From positions 6,135,501 through 6,199,500 of the forward strand of contig NZ_CP048882.1 in the NCBI RefSeq assembly GCF_015910445.1: DNA of 64,000 nucleotides, written 5' to 3'. Of this stretch, positions 28,955 to 37,438 are shown piece after piece. The notes below the pieces were generated by a model, which saw nothing but the letters and a program-made list of their open reading frames with translations, was not told where the DNA came from and ran no database searches. Source of the DNA: Streptomyces bathyalis. GTDB taxonomy: Bacteria > Actinomycetota > Actinomycetes > Streptomycetales > Streptomycetaceae. The first letter of the stretch is position 1; each line of letters starts with the position of its first letter. A program made the translations under genes and the position numbers.

Positions 28955-30391
28955 TCAGCGCCTGGGAGTGTCGTCCTCGCCGATGTGGTGGACGCGGACG
29001 AGGTTCGTGGAACCGGGAACTCCGGGCGGCGATCCCGCGGTGATGACGACGAGGTCGCCCTCCTCGCAGCGGCCCAGCTTCAGCAGCAGCTCGTCGACCT
29101 GGTCGACCATCTCGTCCGTGGTCTGCACCGTCGGGCCGGTGAACGCCTCGACGCCCCACGTCAGGCTGAGCTGCGCCGCCGTGGAGGGGTCCGGCGTGAA
29201 GGCCAGCACGGGGACCGGCGAGCGGTAGCGGGAGAGGCGGCGCACGGTGTCCCCGGACTGCGTGAAGGCCACCAGATACTTCGCGCCGAGGAAGTCGCCC
29301 ATCTCGGCGGCGGCCCGCGCGACGGCTCCGCCCTGCGTGCGCGGCTTGCTGTGCTGCGTCAGCGGCGGCAGCCCCTTGGCCAGCTCCTCCTCCTCGGCCG
29401 CCTCGACGATGCGTCCCATCGTCCTGACCGTCTCGGGAGCGTGCTTGCCGACGCTCGTCTCACCGGAGAGCATCACGGCGTCCGTCCCGTCCATGACGGC
29501 GTTCGCGACGTCGGAGACCTCGGCGCGCGTCGGCCGCGAGGCGTCGATCATCGAATCCAGCATCTGCGTGGCCACGATGACGGGCTTCGCGTTCCGCCGG
29601 CACAGCTTGATCGCGCGCTTCTGCACCAGAGGCACTGACTCCAGCGGCATCTCGACGCCGAGGTCGCCGCGGGCCACCATCACCCCGTCGAAGGCGTCGA
29701 CGACCGACTCCAGGTTCGTCACGCCCTGCGGCTTCTCCAGCTTCGCGATCACGGGGAGGTACCGGCCCTCCTCCGCCATGATCCGGTGGACCTCCTTCAC
29801 GTCGTCGCCGCTGCGTACGAAGGAGAGAGCGATGACGTCGGCGCCGGTGCGCAGCGCCCAGCGCAGATCCTCCACGTCCTTCTCGGACAGGGCAGGCACG
29901 GATACGGCGACACCCGGGAGGTTGAGGCCCTTGTGGTCGGAGACCATGCCGCCCTCGACGACGACGGTCCGCACGACGGAGCCTTCGACGCCGGTCACCT
30001 CCAGCGTGACCCGGCCGTCGTCCACGAGGATGCGCTCACCGCTGGAGACGTCCGCGGCCAGGCCGGAGTAGGTGGTGCCGCAGCGGGAGCGGTCGCCCTC
30101 GACCTCCTCGACGGTGATGGAGAATTCGTCGCCGCGTTCAAGCAGTACCGGCCCCTCGCGGAAGCACCCGAGACGGATCTTCGGGCCTTGAAGATCGGCG
30201 AGGACTCCCACGGCGCGGCCGGCCTCCTCGGCGGCCTTGCGCACCCGGTGGTAACGCCCTTCGTGCTCGGCGTGCGAGCCATGGCTCATGTTGAACCTGG
30301 CCACATCCATTCCGGCGTCGACGAGCGTCTTGATCTGCTCGTACGAGTTGCTGGCGGGGCCAAGTGTGCAGACGATCCTTGCGCGGCGCAT
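28955..30391 (-). CDS. pyk: Pyruvate kinase
   Basis: 478 residues, the normal bacterial length. It transfers phosphate from phosphoenolpyruvate to ADP, the last step of glycolysis. Motifs: MRRARIVCTLGPAS start, RFNMSHG, the active-site signature IAKLEKPQGV with the catalytic Lys, ARGDLGVEMP for Mg2+ binding, and TDAVMLSGETSVGK. The B domain (about 70-165) and the C-terminal allosteric domain are complete. An in-frame ATG start at 30391 gives the family-typical N-terminus. It is transcribed from its own region, downstream of the SIMPL gene hairpin. Confidence 0.97.
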   Translation of the reverse strand: MRRARIVCTLGPASNSYEQIKTLVDAGMDVARFNMSHGSHAEHEGRYHRVRKAAEEAGRAVGVLADLQGPKIRLGCFREGPVLLERGDEFSITVEEVEGDRSRCGTTYSGLAADVSSGERILVDDGRVTLEVTGVEGSVVRTVVVEGGMVSDHKGLNLPGVAVSVPALSEKDVEDLRWALRTGADVIALSFVRSGDDVKEVHRIMAEEGRYLPVIAKLEKPQGVTNLESVVDAFDGVMVARGDLGVEMPLESVPLVQKRAIKLCRRNAKPVIVATQMLDSMIDASRPTRAEVSDVANAVMDGTDAVMLSGETSVGKHAPETVRTMGRIVEAAEEEELAKGLPPLTQHSKPRTQGGAVARAAAEMGDFLGAKYLVAFTQSGDTVRRLSRYRSPVPVLAFTPDPSTAAQLSLTWGVEAFTGPTVQTTDEMVDQVDELLLKLGRCEEGDLVVITAGSPPGVPGSTNLVRVHHIGEDDTPRR

Positions 30392-30489
30392 GCCACGAGC
30401 CTACGACTTACCCACAGGTAGAGACCTGCTCGCGGCGGATTCGTCAACGTCCTTGACCGAAGCGGCCATTGACAACTTCTAAAGTGAGG

Positions 30490-30543
30490 GGGCGGCCGCT
30501 CCGATGAGCGGCTTTCAGATCTTCACCGGGACCGCGGCCGCCC
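30490..30543 (-). terminator. Two competing hairpins between the SIMPL gene and pyk
   Basis: GGGCGGCCGC (30490-30499) can pair with GCGGCCGCCC (30534-30543). Alternatively GCCGCTC (30495-30501) pairs with GAGCGGC (30506-30512), using the same left arm. It ends transcription of the upstream gene or acts as an attenuator for pyk. Confidence 0.5.
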
Positions 30544-30556
30544 GTTGCTCAGAAGC

Positions 30557-31276
30557 TCACAGGGTGGGCCTGCTCATCGAGAACCGGGCGTTGACCTGAG
30601 CCTGCACCCGCTGCCGCTGCGGCTCCAGGTCCAGCGCCGGAGCTGCCTCCGCCGACGGCGCGCCACGGTAGCCCGCGGCGCGCGCCCCGAGCGGCGGAGG
30701 TGAGGGCGCACCACTGTTCTCCGCGCCGAGATCGGCCAGCTCCAGCAGTGCCACCAGCTCCGCGTCCAGCGCCGCCGCGTACTCCCGTGCCCGGGTCACC
30801 GCCTCCCGCACCGCCTGCTGACGGGCCTCCCGGTGCGCGGGGGAGTCCTCACGCAACGACCACCACGGCCCCTCCACCCGCGTCATCTCCAGGTCGGCGA
30901 GGCGCGTGGTCATCTCGCCCAGCGCCGTGAAATCGCCGACGGTGGCCGTGATCTGCACGCGGCCGTTGTAGGTGCGCACCTTCTCCCGGCGGCCCTTCTC
31001 GGTCAGCTCCGGCGTGACCGAGAAGGTGCCCGTGGCGAGCTTCTCCACGGCCTCCCCGTACCCCTTGACCAGCTCCAGCACCTCGGAGTTCCGGCGCGTG
31101 AGCGACGACAGGGCCTCCCGCCGGTCGGTGCCGCGGGCGCTGACCGTCACCGTGATGCGGGCGACCTCGGGGTCGAACTCGAGGGTCGCCTCGCCGCGCA
31201 CGGCGACCCGCGGCTCCTCGGGGGTGCCGTACGGGAGGGGGCCGGAACCTGCGGAGTGACCGGGTGAGTTCGTCAT
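30557..31276 (-). CDS. SIMPL-domain protein (DUF541)
   Basis: 239 residues. The SIMPL/DUF541 domain covers most of the protein: the ARITVTVSARGTDRREALSSL strand-helix, TGTFSVTPELTEKGRR, YNGRVQITATVGDFTALGEM, and the helix EARQQAVREAVTRAREYAAAL. Most bacterial members are exported, but here I see no signal peptide after ATG 31276, only a short Gly/Ser/Pro lead. The function of the family is poorly defined (oxidative stress and periplasmic roles have been suggested). The last 60 residues are Pro/Ala-rich. Likely a single-gene unit between VOC and pyk. Confidence 0.8.
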   Translation of the reverse strand: MTNSPGHSAGSGPLPYGTPEEPRVAVRGEATLEFDPEVARITVTVSARGTDRREALSSLTRRNSEVLELVKGYGEAVEKLATGTFSVTPELTEKGRREKVRTYNGRVQITATVGDFTALGEMTTRLADLEMTRVEGPWWSLREDSPAHREARQQAVREAVTRAREYAAALDAELVALLELADLGAENSGAPSPPPLGARAAGYRGAPSAEAAPALDLEPQRQRVQAQVNARFSMSRPTL

Positions 31277-31323
31277 GCGGTCACTCTCGCAGAACCGCGC
31301 CGGCCTGCGCCGGGGATCATGGA

Positions 31324-31698
31324 TCATTCAGGCCCGTCGGGACGGTGGCAGACGGCCTCCACGTTGTTGCCGTCCGGGTCGCGCACGAACGCGCCGTAGT
31401 ACGACTCGTGGTACTCGGGCCACAGCCGCGGCGCGTGCAGCACCTGCGCACCGGCCTTGACCGCTGCCTGGTGGAAGGCGTCGACGGTGGCACGGTCCGG
31501 CGCCGCGAACGCGATGTGCACCTCGCGGGCCTCGCCCCCGGTCGCCGGGCCCAGCCAGAAGGCAGGACCGGCGCTGCCGTAGCCGATGACCTCCCCGAAG
31601 TCGAGGACGCGGCCGGCACCCAGGGGCGCGAGCACGGCGTCATAGAAGGCGGCCGAGGCCGAAGGGTCCTGGGTCTGAATCGAAATGTGATCGAACAT
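31324..31698 (-). CDS. VOC (glyoxalase/bleomycin-resistance fold) family protein
   Basis: 124 residues, one VOC domain of two beta-alpha-beta-beta-beta units: MFDHISIQTQDPSASAAFYDAVL, then REVHIAFAAPDRATVDAFHQAA and GAFVRDPDGNNVEAVCH. The metal-ligand positions His4 and the terminal Glu of NNVEAV are present, so it may bind a divalent metal. The substrate is unknown. Similar small VOC proteins act as lyases, dioxygenases or resistance proteins. It does not overlap desB. Confidence 0.85.
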   Translation of the reverse strand: MFDHISIQTQDPSASAAFYDAVLAPLGAGRVLDFGEVIGYGSAGPAFWLGPATGGEAREVHIAFAAPDRATVDAFHQAAVKAGAQVLHAPRLWPEYHESYYGAFVRDPDGNNVEAVCHRPDGPE

Positions 31699-31807
31699 CC
31701 CGGTAGTCTTCCACCCCGGCGGCGCCCTGTCAGCGGCTCGCAGGATTCGGTGCCGCGGTTCTGATTCCGCCGAGCGCCAGCCCCCGGGAGGGCTCCTGCG
31801 CCATGCC

Positions 31808-33331
31808 CTATGTCATGCGCAGCGGACGGAAATCCGCGTGCTGCCGGTCCGCCTGCTCGGCCACGCCGGGGGAGCCGTTGGCCAGCGCACCCTCCGGGCG
31901 CAGCCCGAACGTCGTGAACGCCGTGCGCCGCGGGAGCCGGTAACGCTCCTCACCCGTCAGCGAGTTGAGGATCACCGCGCTGCGGTGCGCCGCCAGACCC
32001 AGATCGGGTGCGCCCACACCGTGCGTGTGCCGCTCGGCGTTCTGCACGTAGACGGAGCCGGACACGGACCGGTCCGTCACCAGCCGGTAGTGCTCGTCGA
32101 CCCGGATACGCTCCGACGCGTCCCGCCGCAGCCACGGCTCCAGCGAAGCCAGCACGCCTCCCAGCGGTCGCTCCCGGTACCCCGTCGCGAGAACCACCGC
32201 ATCCGTCGCCAGCCGCGTGCGCACGTCCTGCTCGGTGTGCTCCAGATGCAGCTCCACCCGCGTCGCACCGATGCGCCCCGCCGTGCGGACCGCCACCCCC
32301 GGCGTGAGCACCGCGTCCGGCCAGCCGCCGCCCAGCGTGCGGTGGTACAGCTCGTCGTGGACCGCGGCGAGAGTGTCGTGGTCGACCGCCTTGTGCAGCT
32401 GCCACTGCCGAGGGACGAGACGGTCCCGCACCGGCTCGGGCAGACCGTGGAAGTAGCTCGTGTAGTCCGGGGTGAAGTGCTCCAGCCCCAGCTTGCTGTA
32501 CTCCATGGGCGCGAACGCCGCGCTGCGCGTGATCCAGTGCAGCCCCTCCCGGCCCGCGGGGCGCCGCCGCAGCAGATCGAGGAACACCTCCGCACCCGAC
32601 TGGCCCGAGCCGACGACGGTCACGTGCCCGGCCTCAAGAAGACGCTGACGGTGATCGAGGTAGTCCGAGGAGTGGATGACGGGCGCACCGGCGCCCACCG
32701 ACGAGGCCAGAGAGCGCAGCGGCTCGGGCACATGCGGCGCCGTGCCGACGCCGACAACCAGGTTGCGGGCGTACGAACGGCCCTGCGCCGAGGGGCCGTC
32801 GGCGTCCTGCCGGGTGAAGTCGACCTCGAACAGCGCCGCTTGGGGATCCCACCGCACGGCGTCCACACGGTGGCCGAAGTGGAGGCTGTCCAGCCCTTCG
32901 CAGACCCAGCGGCAGTACGCGTCGTACTCCGTGCGCTCGATGTGGAAGCGCTCCGCGAAGTAGAACGGGAAGAGCCGGTCCTGCGCCTTCAGGAAGCTGA
33001 GGAAGGACCACGGGCTGGCCGGGTCGGCGAGGGTGACCAGGTCGGCCAGGAAGGGGACTTGGAGCGTGGCGCCCTCGATGAGCATGCCGGGGTGCCAGTG
33101 GAAGCCCTGCCTCTGCTCGTAGAACGCGGTACGCAGACCCGGGATGCCGTGTGCGAGAGCGGCGAGGGAGAGATTGAACGGGCCGACGCCGATGCCCACG
33201 ACATCCAGCGGCGGAGATTCGGCACCTCCGCCGGATCCGTCCGCCTCGGGCCGTCGCTGCCCCGGCACCGCGGACGTCAGCTTCGCCGCGGCTGGGGGCC
33301 GGGCCGTGCGCGATTCGTCGGCTGTCGTCAT
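31808..33331 (-). CDS. desB: Lysine/cadaverine N-monooxygenase of siderophore synthesis (DesB-like)
   Basis: 507 residues. It is a flavin-dependent N-hydroxylating monooxygenase of the IucD/DesB group: FAD motif GIGVGPFNLSLAAL (46-59), LQVPFLADLVTLADP, NADPH-binding VVGSGQSGAEVFLDLL, and the ATGY motif (VVLATGYRERP) near the end. In desferrioxamine synthesis DesB hydroxylates cadaverine made by DesA. A 40-residue hydrophilic N-terminal lead is longer than usual. ATG 33331 shares ATGA with the desA stop, so the pair is coupled and under the iron box at 35033. No desC (acyltransferase) or desD (NIS synthetase) follows. The next gene downstream is an unrelated VOC protein. Confidence 0.85.
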   Translation of the reverse strand: MTTADESRTARPPAAAKLTSAVPGQRRPEADGSGGGAESPPLDVVGIGVGPFNLSLAALAHGIPGLRTAFYEQRQGFHWHPGMLIEGATLQVPFLADLVTLADPASPWSFLSFLKAQDRLFPFYFAERFHIERTEYDAYCRWVCEGLDSLHFGHRVDAVRWDPQAALFEVDFTRQDADGPSAQGRSYARNLVVGVGTAPHVPEPLRSLASSVGAGAPVIHSSDYLDHRQRLLEAGHVTVVGSGQSGAEVFLDLLRRRPAGREGLHWITRSAAFAPMEYSKLGLEHFTPDYTSYFHGLPEPVRDRLVPRQWQLHKAVDHDTLAAVHDELYHRTLGGGWPDAVLTPGVAVRTAGRIGATRVELHLEHTEQDVRTRLATDAVVLATGYRERPLGGVLASLEPWLRRDASERIRVDEHYRLVTDRSVSGSVYVQNAERHTHGVGAPDLGLAAHRSAVILNSLTGEERYRLPRRTAFTTFGLRPEGALANGSPGVAEQADRQHADFRPLRMT

Positions 33332-34947
33332 GGGCGGTGCCTCCTTGCGGTGCTGGTGATGCTGTCGACGAGCGCGGGCCGAGGAGGCGGCGGCGAGAGC
33401 GATGACGGGTCGGCCGCCGCCGGAGCCGACGAAGCCGCCCCCGCATCCGGGAGGGCATCGCGCACGAGCTTGAGCAACGACTCCAGGTCGCTTCGGCGGG
33501 CGTACGGGTTGAGCAGCGTCGCCTTCAGCCACAGGTCCTCTTGCTCGCCGCTTCCGGACCCGGCCGCGCACGCACCGATGTCGGCCCGGCCCAGCACCGC
33601 GCTGCCGTCCGCCATCAGGCGGCGCCTGACAGAGGCCACCGCCGCACCGTCCGCGCCCACCGGACGGAACAGCACCGTCGACAGCTCCGGCCTGGCGAAC
33701 AGCTCCAACTCCCGGTCCGCCGCGACAAGTTCCGCCAGCGAATGCGCCACCGCGCAGGTCCGCTCCACCAGCCCGGCCAGCCCGCTGCGGCCGAGGGCGC
33801 GCAGCGTGACGGCCACCTTCAGCACGTCGGGACGGCGCGTCGTACGCAGCGAACGCCCCAGCAGATCCGGAAGCCCGGCGTCGCAGTCGTCATCCGCGTT
33901 GAGGTAGTCGGCGCGGTGGTCGAGCGGCGACAGATCCCGCTCGTCCGGCACCACGAACATCCCCGCTGCCACCGGCTGCCACCCCAGCTTGTGCAGATCC
34001 AGGGTGACGCTGTCGGCCCGCTCCAGACCCGCGAGAAGCCCGCGCAGACGCCGGCTGAAGAGCAGCATGCCGCCGTACGCCGCATCCACATGCAGCCTCG
34101 CGCCGAACTCCGCGGCCACATCGGCCAGTTCACCGAGTGGGTCGATCACGCCCGCATCGGTCGTGCCGGCGGTCGCGACCACGAGGACCGGAGCGCCCTG
34201 CCCCTGCCCGGCGAGAGCCGCACGCAGCGGGTCGGGGGCGAGCACCCCGCCGGGAGCCGGGACACGCACCGGCTCGGGCAGGCCCAGCAGCCATGCGGCG
34301 CGGTGCACGCTGTGGTGTGCGTTCGCGCCGCAGACGACGCGGACATCCGGGCCGAGCCGCTCACGGGCCAGCAGCACACCCAGCTGATTCGACTCCGTGC
34401 CGCCCGTGGTCACCAGGGCGTCGGGGACCGCCTTCCTGCCCCGTACGGCCCCCTCGCCGCCGGGCCCGCCGTCACCCCCGGCCCCGCCGTCGTACACGAG
34501 CCGGGCCAGCGCCCTGCACGTCCGAGCCTCCAACTCCGAAGCGGCAGGCGCCTGATCCCATGAATCCATCGACGGATTCAGCGCGCTCGCCCCGAGTTCC
34601 GCCGCGGCCGCCACCGCGAGCGGAGGGCAGTGCAGATGCGCCGCGCAGAGCGGATCCGCGGGGTCGGCCGCGCCCTCGGCCAGCATGCGCACCAGCGAAC
34701 CCAGTGCTTCCCGCGCGCCGCTGCCCTGCTCGGGGATCACACCTCCGCGCAGCACCTCGGCGACGTCGGCGGCCACCCGCCGCGGCCCGCCGCCCGGCAG
34801 GGGACCGCAGCGCCGCACCGCCCCCTCCTGAAGGGCGTCGATCACCACACCGGTCAACGGACGCAGCGCGGCGGCTCCTTCGGCGCCGCCCGCGAGCAGC
34901 GGGGCACGGGCACCGTCGGTGGGCGCGGAGGAGGTCGGGAGCGGCAT
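33328..34947 (-). CDS. desA: PLP-dependent decarboxylase (DesA-like lysine decarboxylase)
   Basis: 539 residues, group II PLP decarboxylase fold. The cofactor lysine is Lys320 in TLDLHKLGWQP; VDAAYGG supplies the PLP-ring Asp; GTTDAGVIDP and GGTESNQLGVLLARE are family motifs. In siderophore clusters this enzyme makes cadaverine from lysine (DesA); the closely related 2,4-diaminobutyrate decarboxylases are an alternative. It is about 60 residues longer than DesA, mainly from a Gly-rich loop near 155-170 and a Ser/Pro-rich tail. ATG 34947 is first in the unit and lies about 100 bases from an iron box, so it is expected to be derepressed by iron starvation. Confidence 0.83.
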   Translation of the reverse strand: MPLPTSSAPTDGARAPLLAGGAEGAAALRPLTGVVIDALQEGAVRRCGPLPGGGPRRVAADVAEVLRGGVIPEQGSGAREALGSLVRMLAEGAADPADPLCAAHLHCPPLAVAAAAELGASALNPSMDSWDQAPAASELEARTCRALARLVYDGGAGGDGGPGGEGAVRGRKAVPDALVTTGGTESNQLGVLLARERLGPDVRVVCGANAHHSVHRAAWLLGLPEPVRVPAPGGVLAPDPLRAALAGQGQGAPVLVVATAGTTDAGVIDPLGELADVAAEFGARLHVDAAYGGMLLFSRRLRGLLAGLERADSVTLDLHKLGWQPVAAGMFVVPDERDLSPLDHRADYLNADDDCDAGLPDLLGRSLRTTRRPDVLKVAVTLRALGRSGLAGLVERTCAVAHSLAELVAADRELELFARPELSTVLFRPVGADGAAVASVRRRLMADGSAVLGRADIGACAAGSGSGEQEDLWLKATLLNPYARRSDLESLLKLVRDALPDAGAASSAPAAADPSSLSPPPPRPALVDSITSTARRHRP

Positions 34948-35032
34948 GAGCGGGAATCCTTCGCCGTCGCGGTCCCACAACCCCCGGTCCGGCGAGCACA
35001 CGAGCGGTGCCCGCCGGACCGGGAAGGAGTGG

Positions 35033-35051
35033 TGAGGTAGCCCTAACCTAC
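35033..35051 (-). promoter_or_regulatory. Iron box (DmdR1/IdeR-type operator) of desA-desB
   Basis: On the minus strand the 19 bases GTAGGTTAGGGCTACCTCA match 14 of 19 positions of the consensus TTAGGTTAGGCTCACCTAA. It lies 86-104 bases upstream of desA. The iron-dependent repressor should hold this operon off in iron-rich cells. Confidence 0.8.
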
Positions 35052-35113
35052 GTGCGGACGGCGCCTGTTGATCTCGTATCGGGCCTGGTTCGCCCGAAGG
35101 GGTGATCTTCATG

Positions 35114-35156
35114 GCGTGAGGCTCCCCGGGGTCTCTCGCCACGGGGAGCCTCACGC
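35114..35156 (-). terminator. Strong terminator of the beta-helix gene
   Basis: GCGTGAGGCTCCCCG (35114-35128) pairs perfectly with CGGGGAGCCTCACGC (35142-35156) over a 13-base loop. It separates the exported beta-helix protein gene from the iron-regulated desA promoter. Confidence 0.8.
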
Positions 35157-35220
35157 TTCGTCAGGCGGCTGCCGCGCCTCGAACTGCCTTCGCCAGGGCG
35201 CCTGCGTCACGGCACCCGCG

Positions 35221-37068
<1,848 letters not shown>

Positions 37069-37107
37069 GCGGGTCCAACTCCTCGACGGTGTCAGGATGG
37101 TGAGAGG

Positions 37108-37136
37108 ACCGTAGGTCTGGACTAATGGCGGGTCAA
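37108..37136 (-). promoter_or_regulatory. Sigma70-type promoter of the beta-helix gene
   Basis: On the minus strand TTGACC (37136-37131), 17 bases, then TACGGT (37113-37108). It lies about 40 bases upstream of the start codon, after an unusually AT-rich stretch (37135-37160). Confidence 0.55.
37112..37126. promoter_or_regulatory. DasR-like operator (dre) inside the promoter spacer
   Basis: TAGGTCTGGACTAAT contains GGTCTGGACT, close to the DasR palindrome TGGTCTAGACCA. It fills the space between the -35 and -10 elements, where a bound GntR-type repressor would exclude RNA polymerase. The match is partial, so it is a candidate. Confidence 0.45.
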
Positions 37137-37362
37137 TACTAAAGTTAAGACCTGAGAAAAGTGCGGCGAAGCACACAGGCCGGCCCTTGCCGGGCCGGTA
37201 CGGGCACGCCGGCCCGGCAAGGACCGGCTGCTGACGCCACGTTGAGGCGAGCGGCCAGCAGGGACCCATGCGGAGAGCATCTGCTGATGGAGGCTCACCC
37301 GGGGGCGCACGATCGCGCCGCGCCCCCGGATCCAACACCCCGCTCCGTGCCTGCAGTTGACA

Positions 37363-37398
37363 CCCGAGCAACCCGAGCAACCCGAGCAACCCGAGCCC
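37363..37398 (+). repeat. 9-bp tandem repeat CCCGAGCAA, three copies plus a partial fourth
   Basis: Copies start at 37363, 37372 and 37381, with CCCGAGCCC at 37390. It lies in the 370-base gap between the end of pepN and the beta-helix gene promoter. Apart from this repeat and the promoter, the gap shows only GC-rich sequence with no gene. Confidence 0.8.
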
Positions 37399-37438
37399 CG
37401 GTTCGTTCACCCGCTCCGCAAACGGGGCCCGCGGACGG

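Noticed and set aside
37363..37398. CRISPR-like array
   Set aside because: Units are 9 bp, directly abutting and without spacers, so this is a simple tandem repeat.
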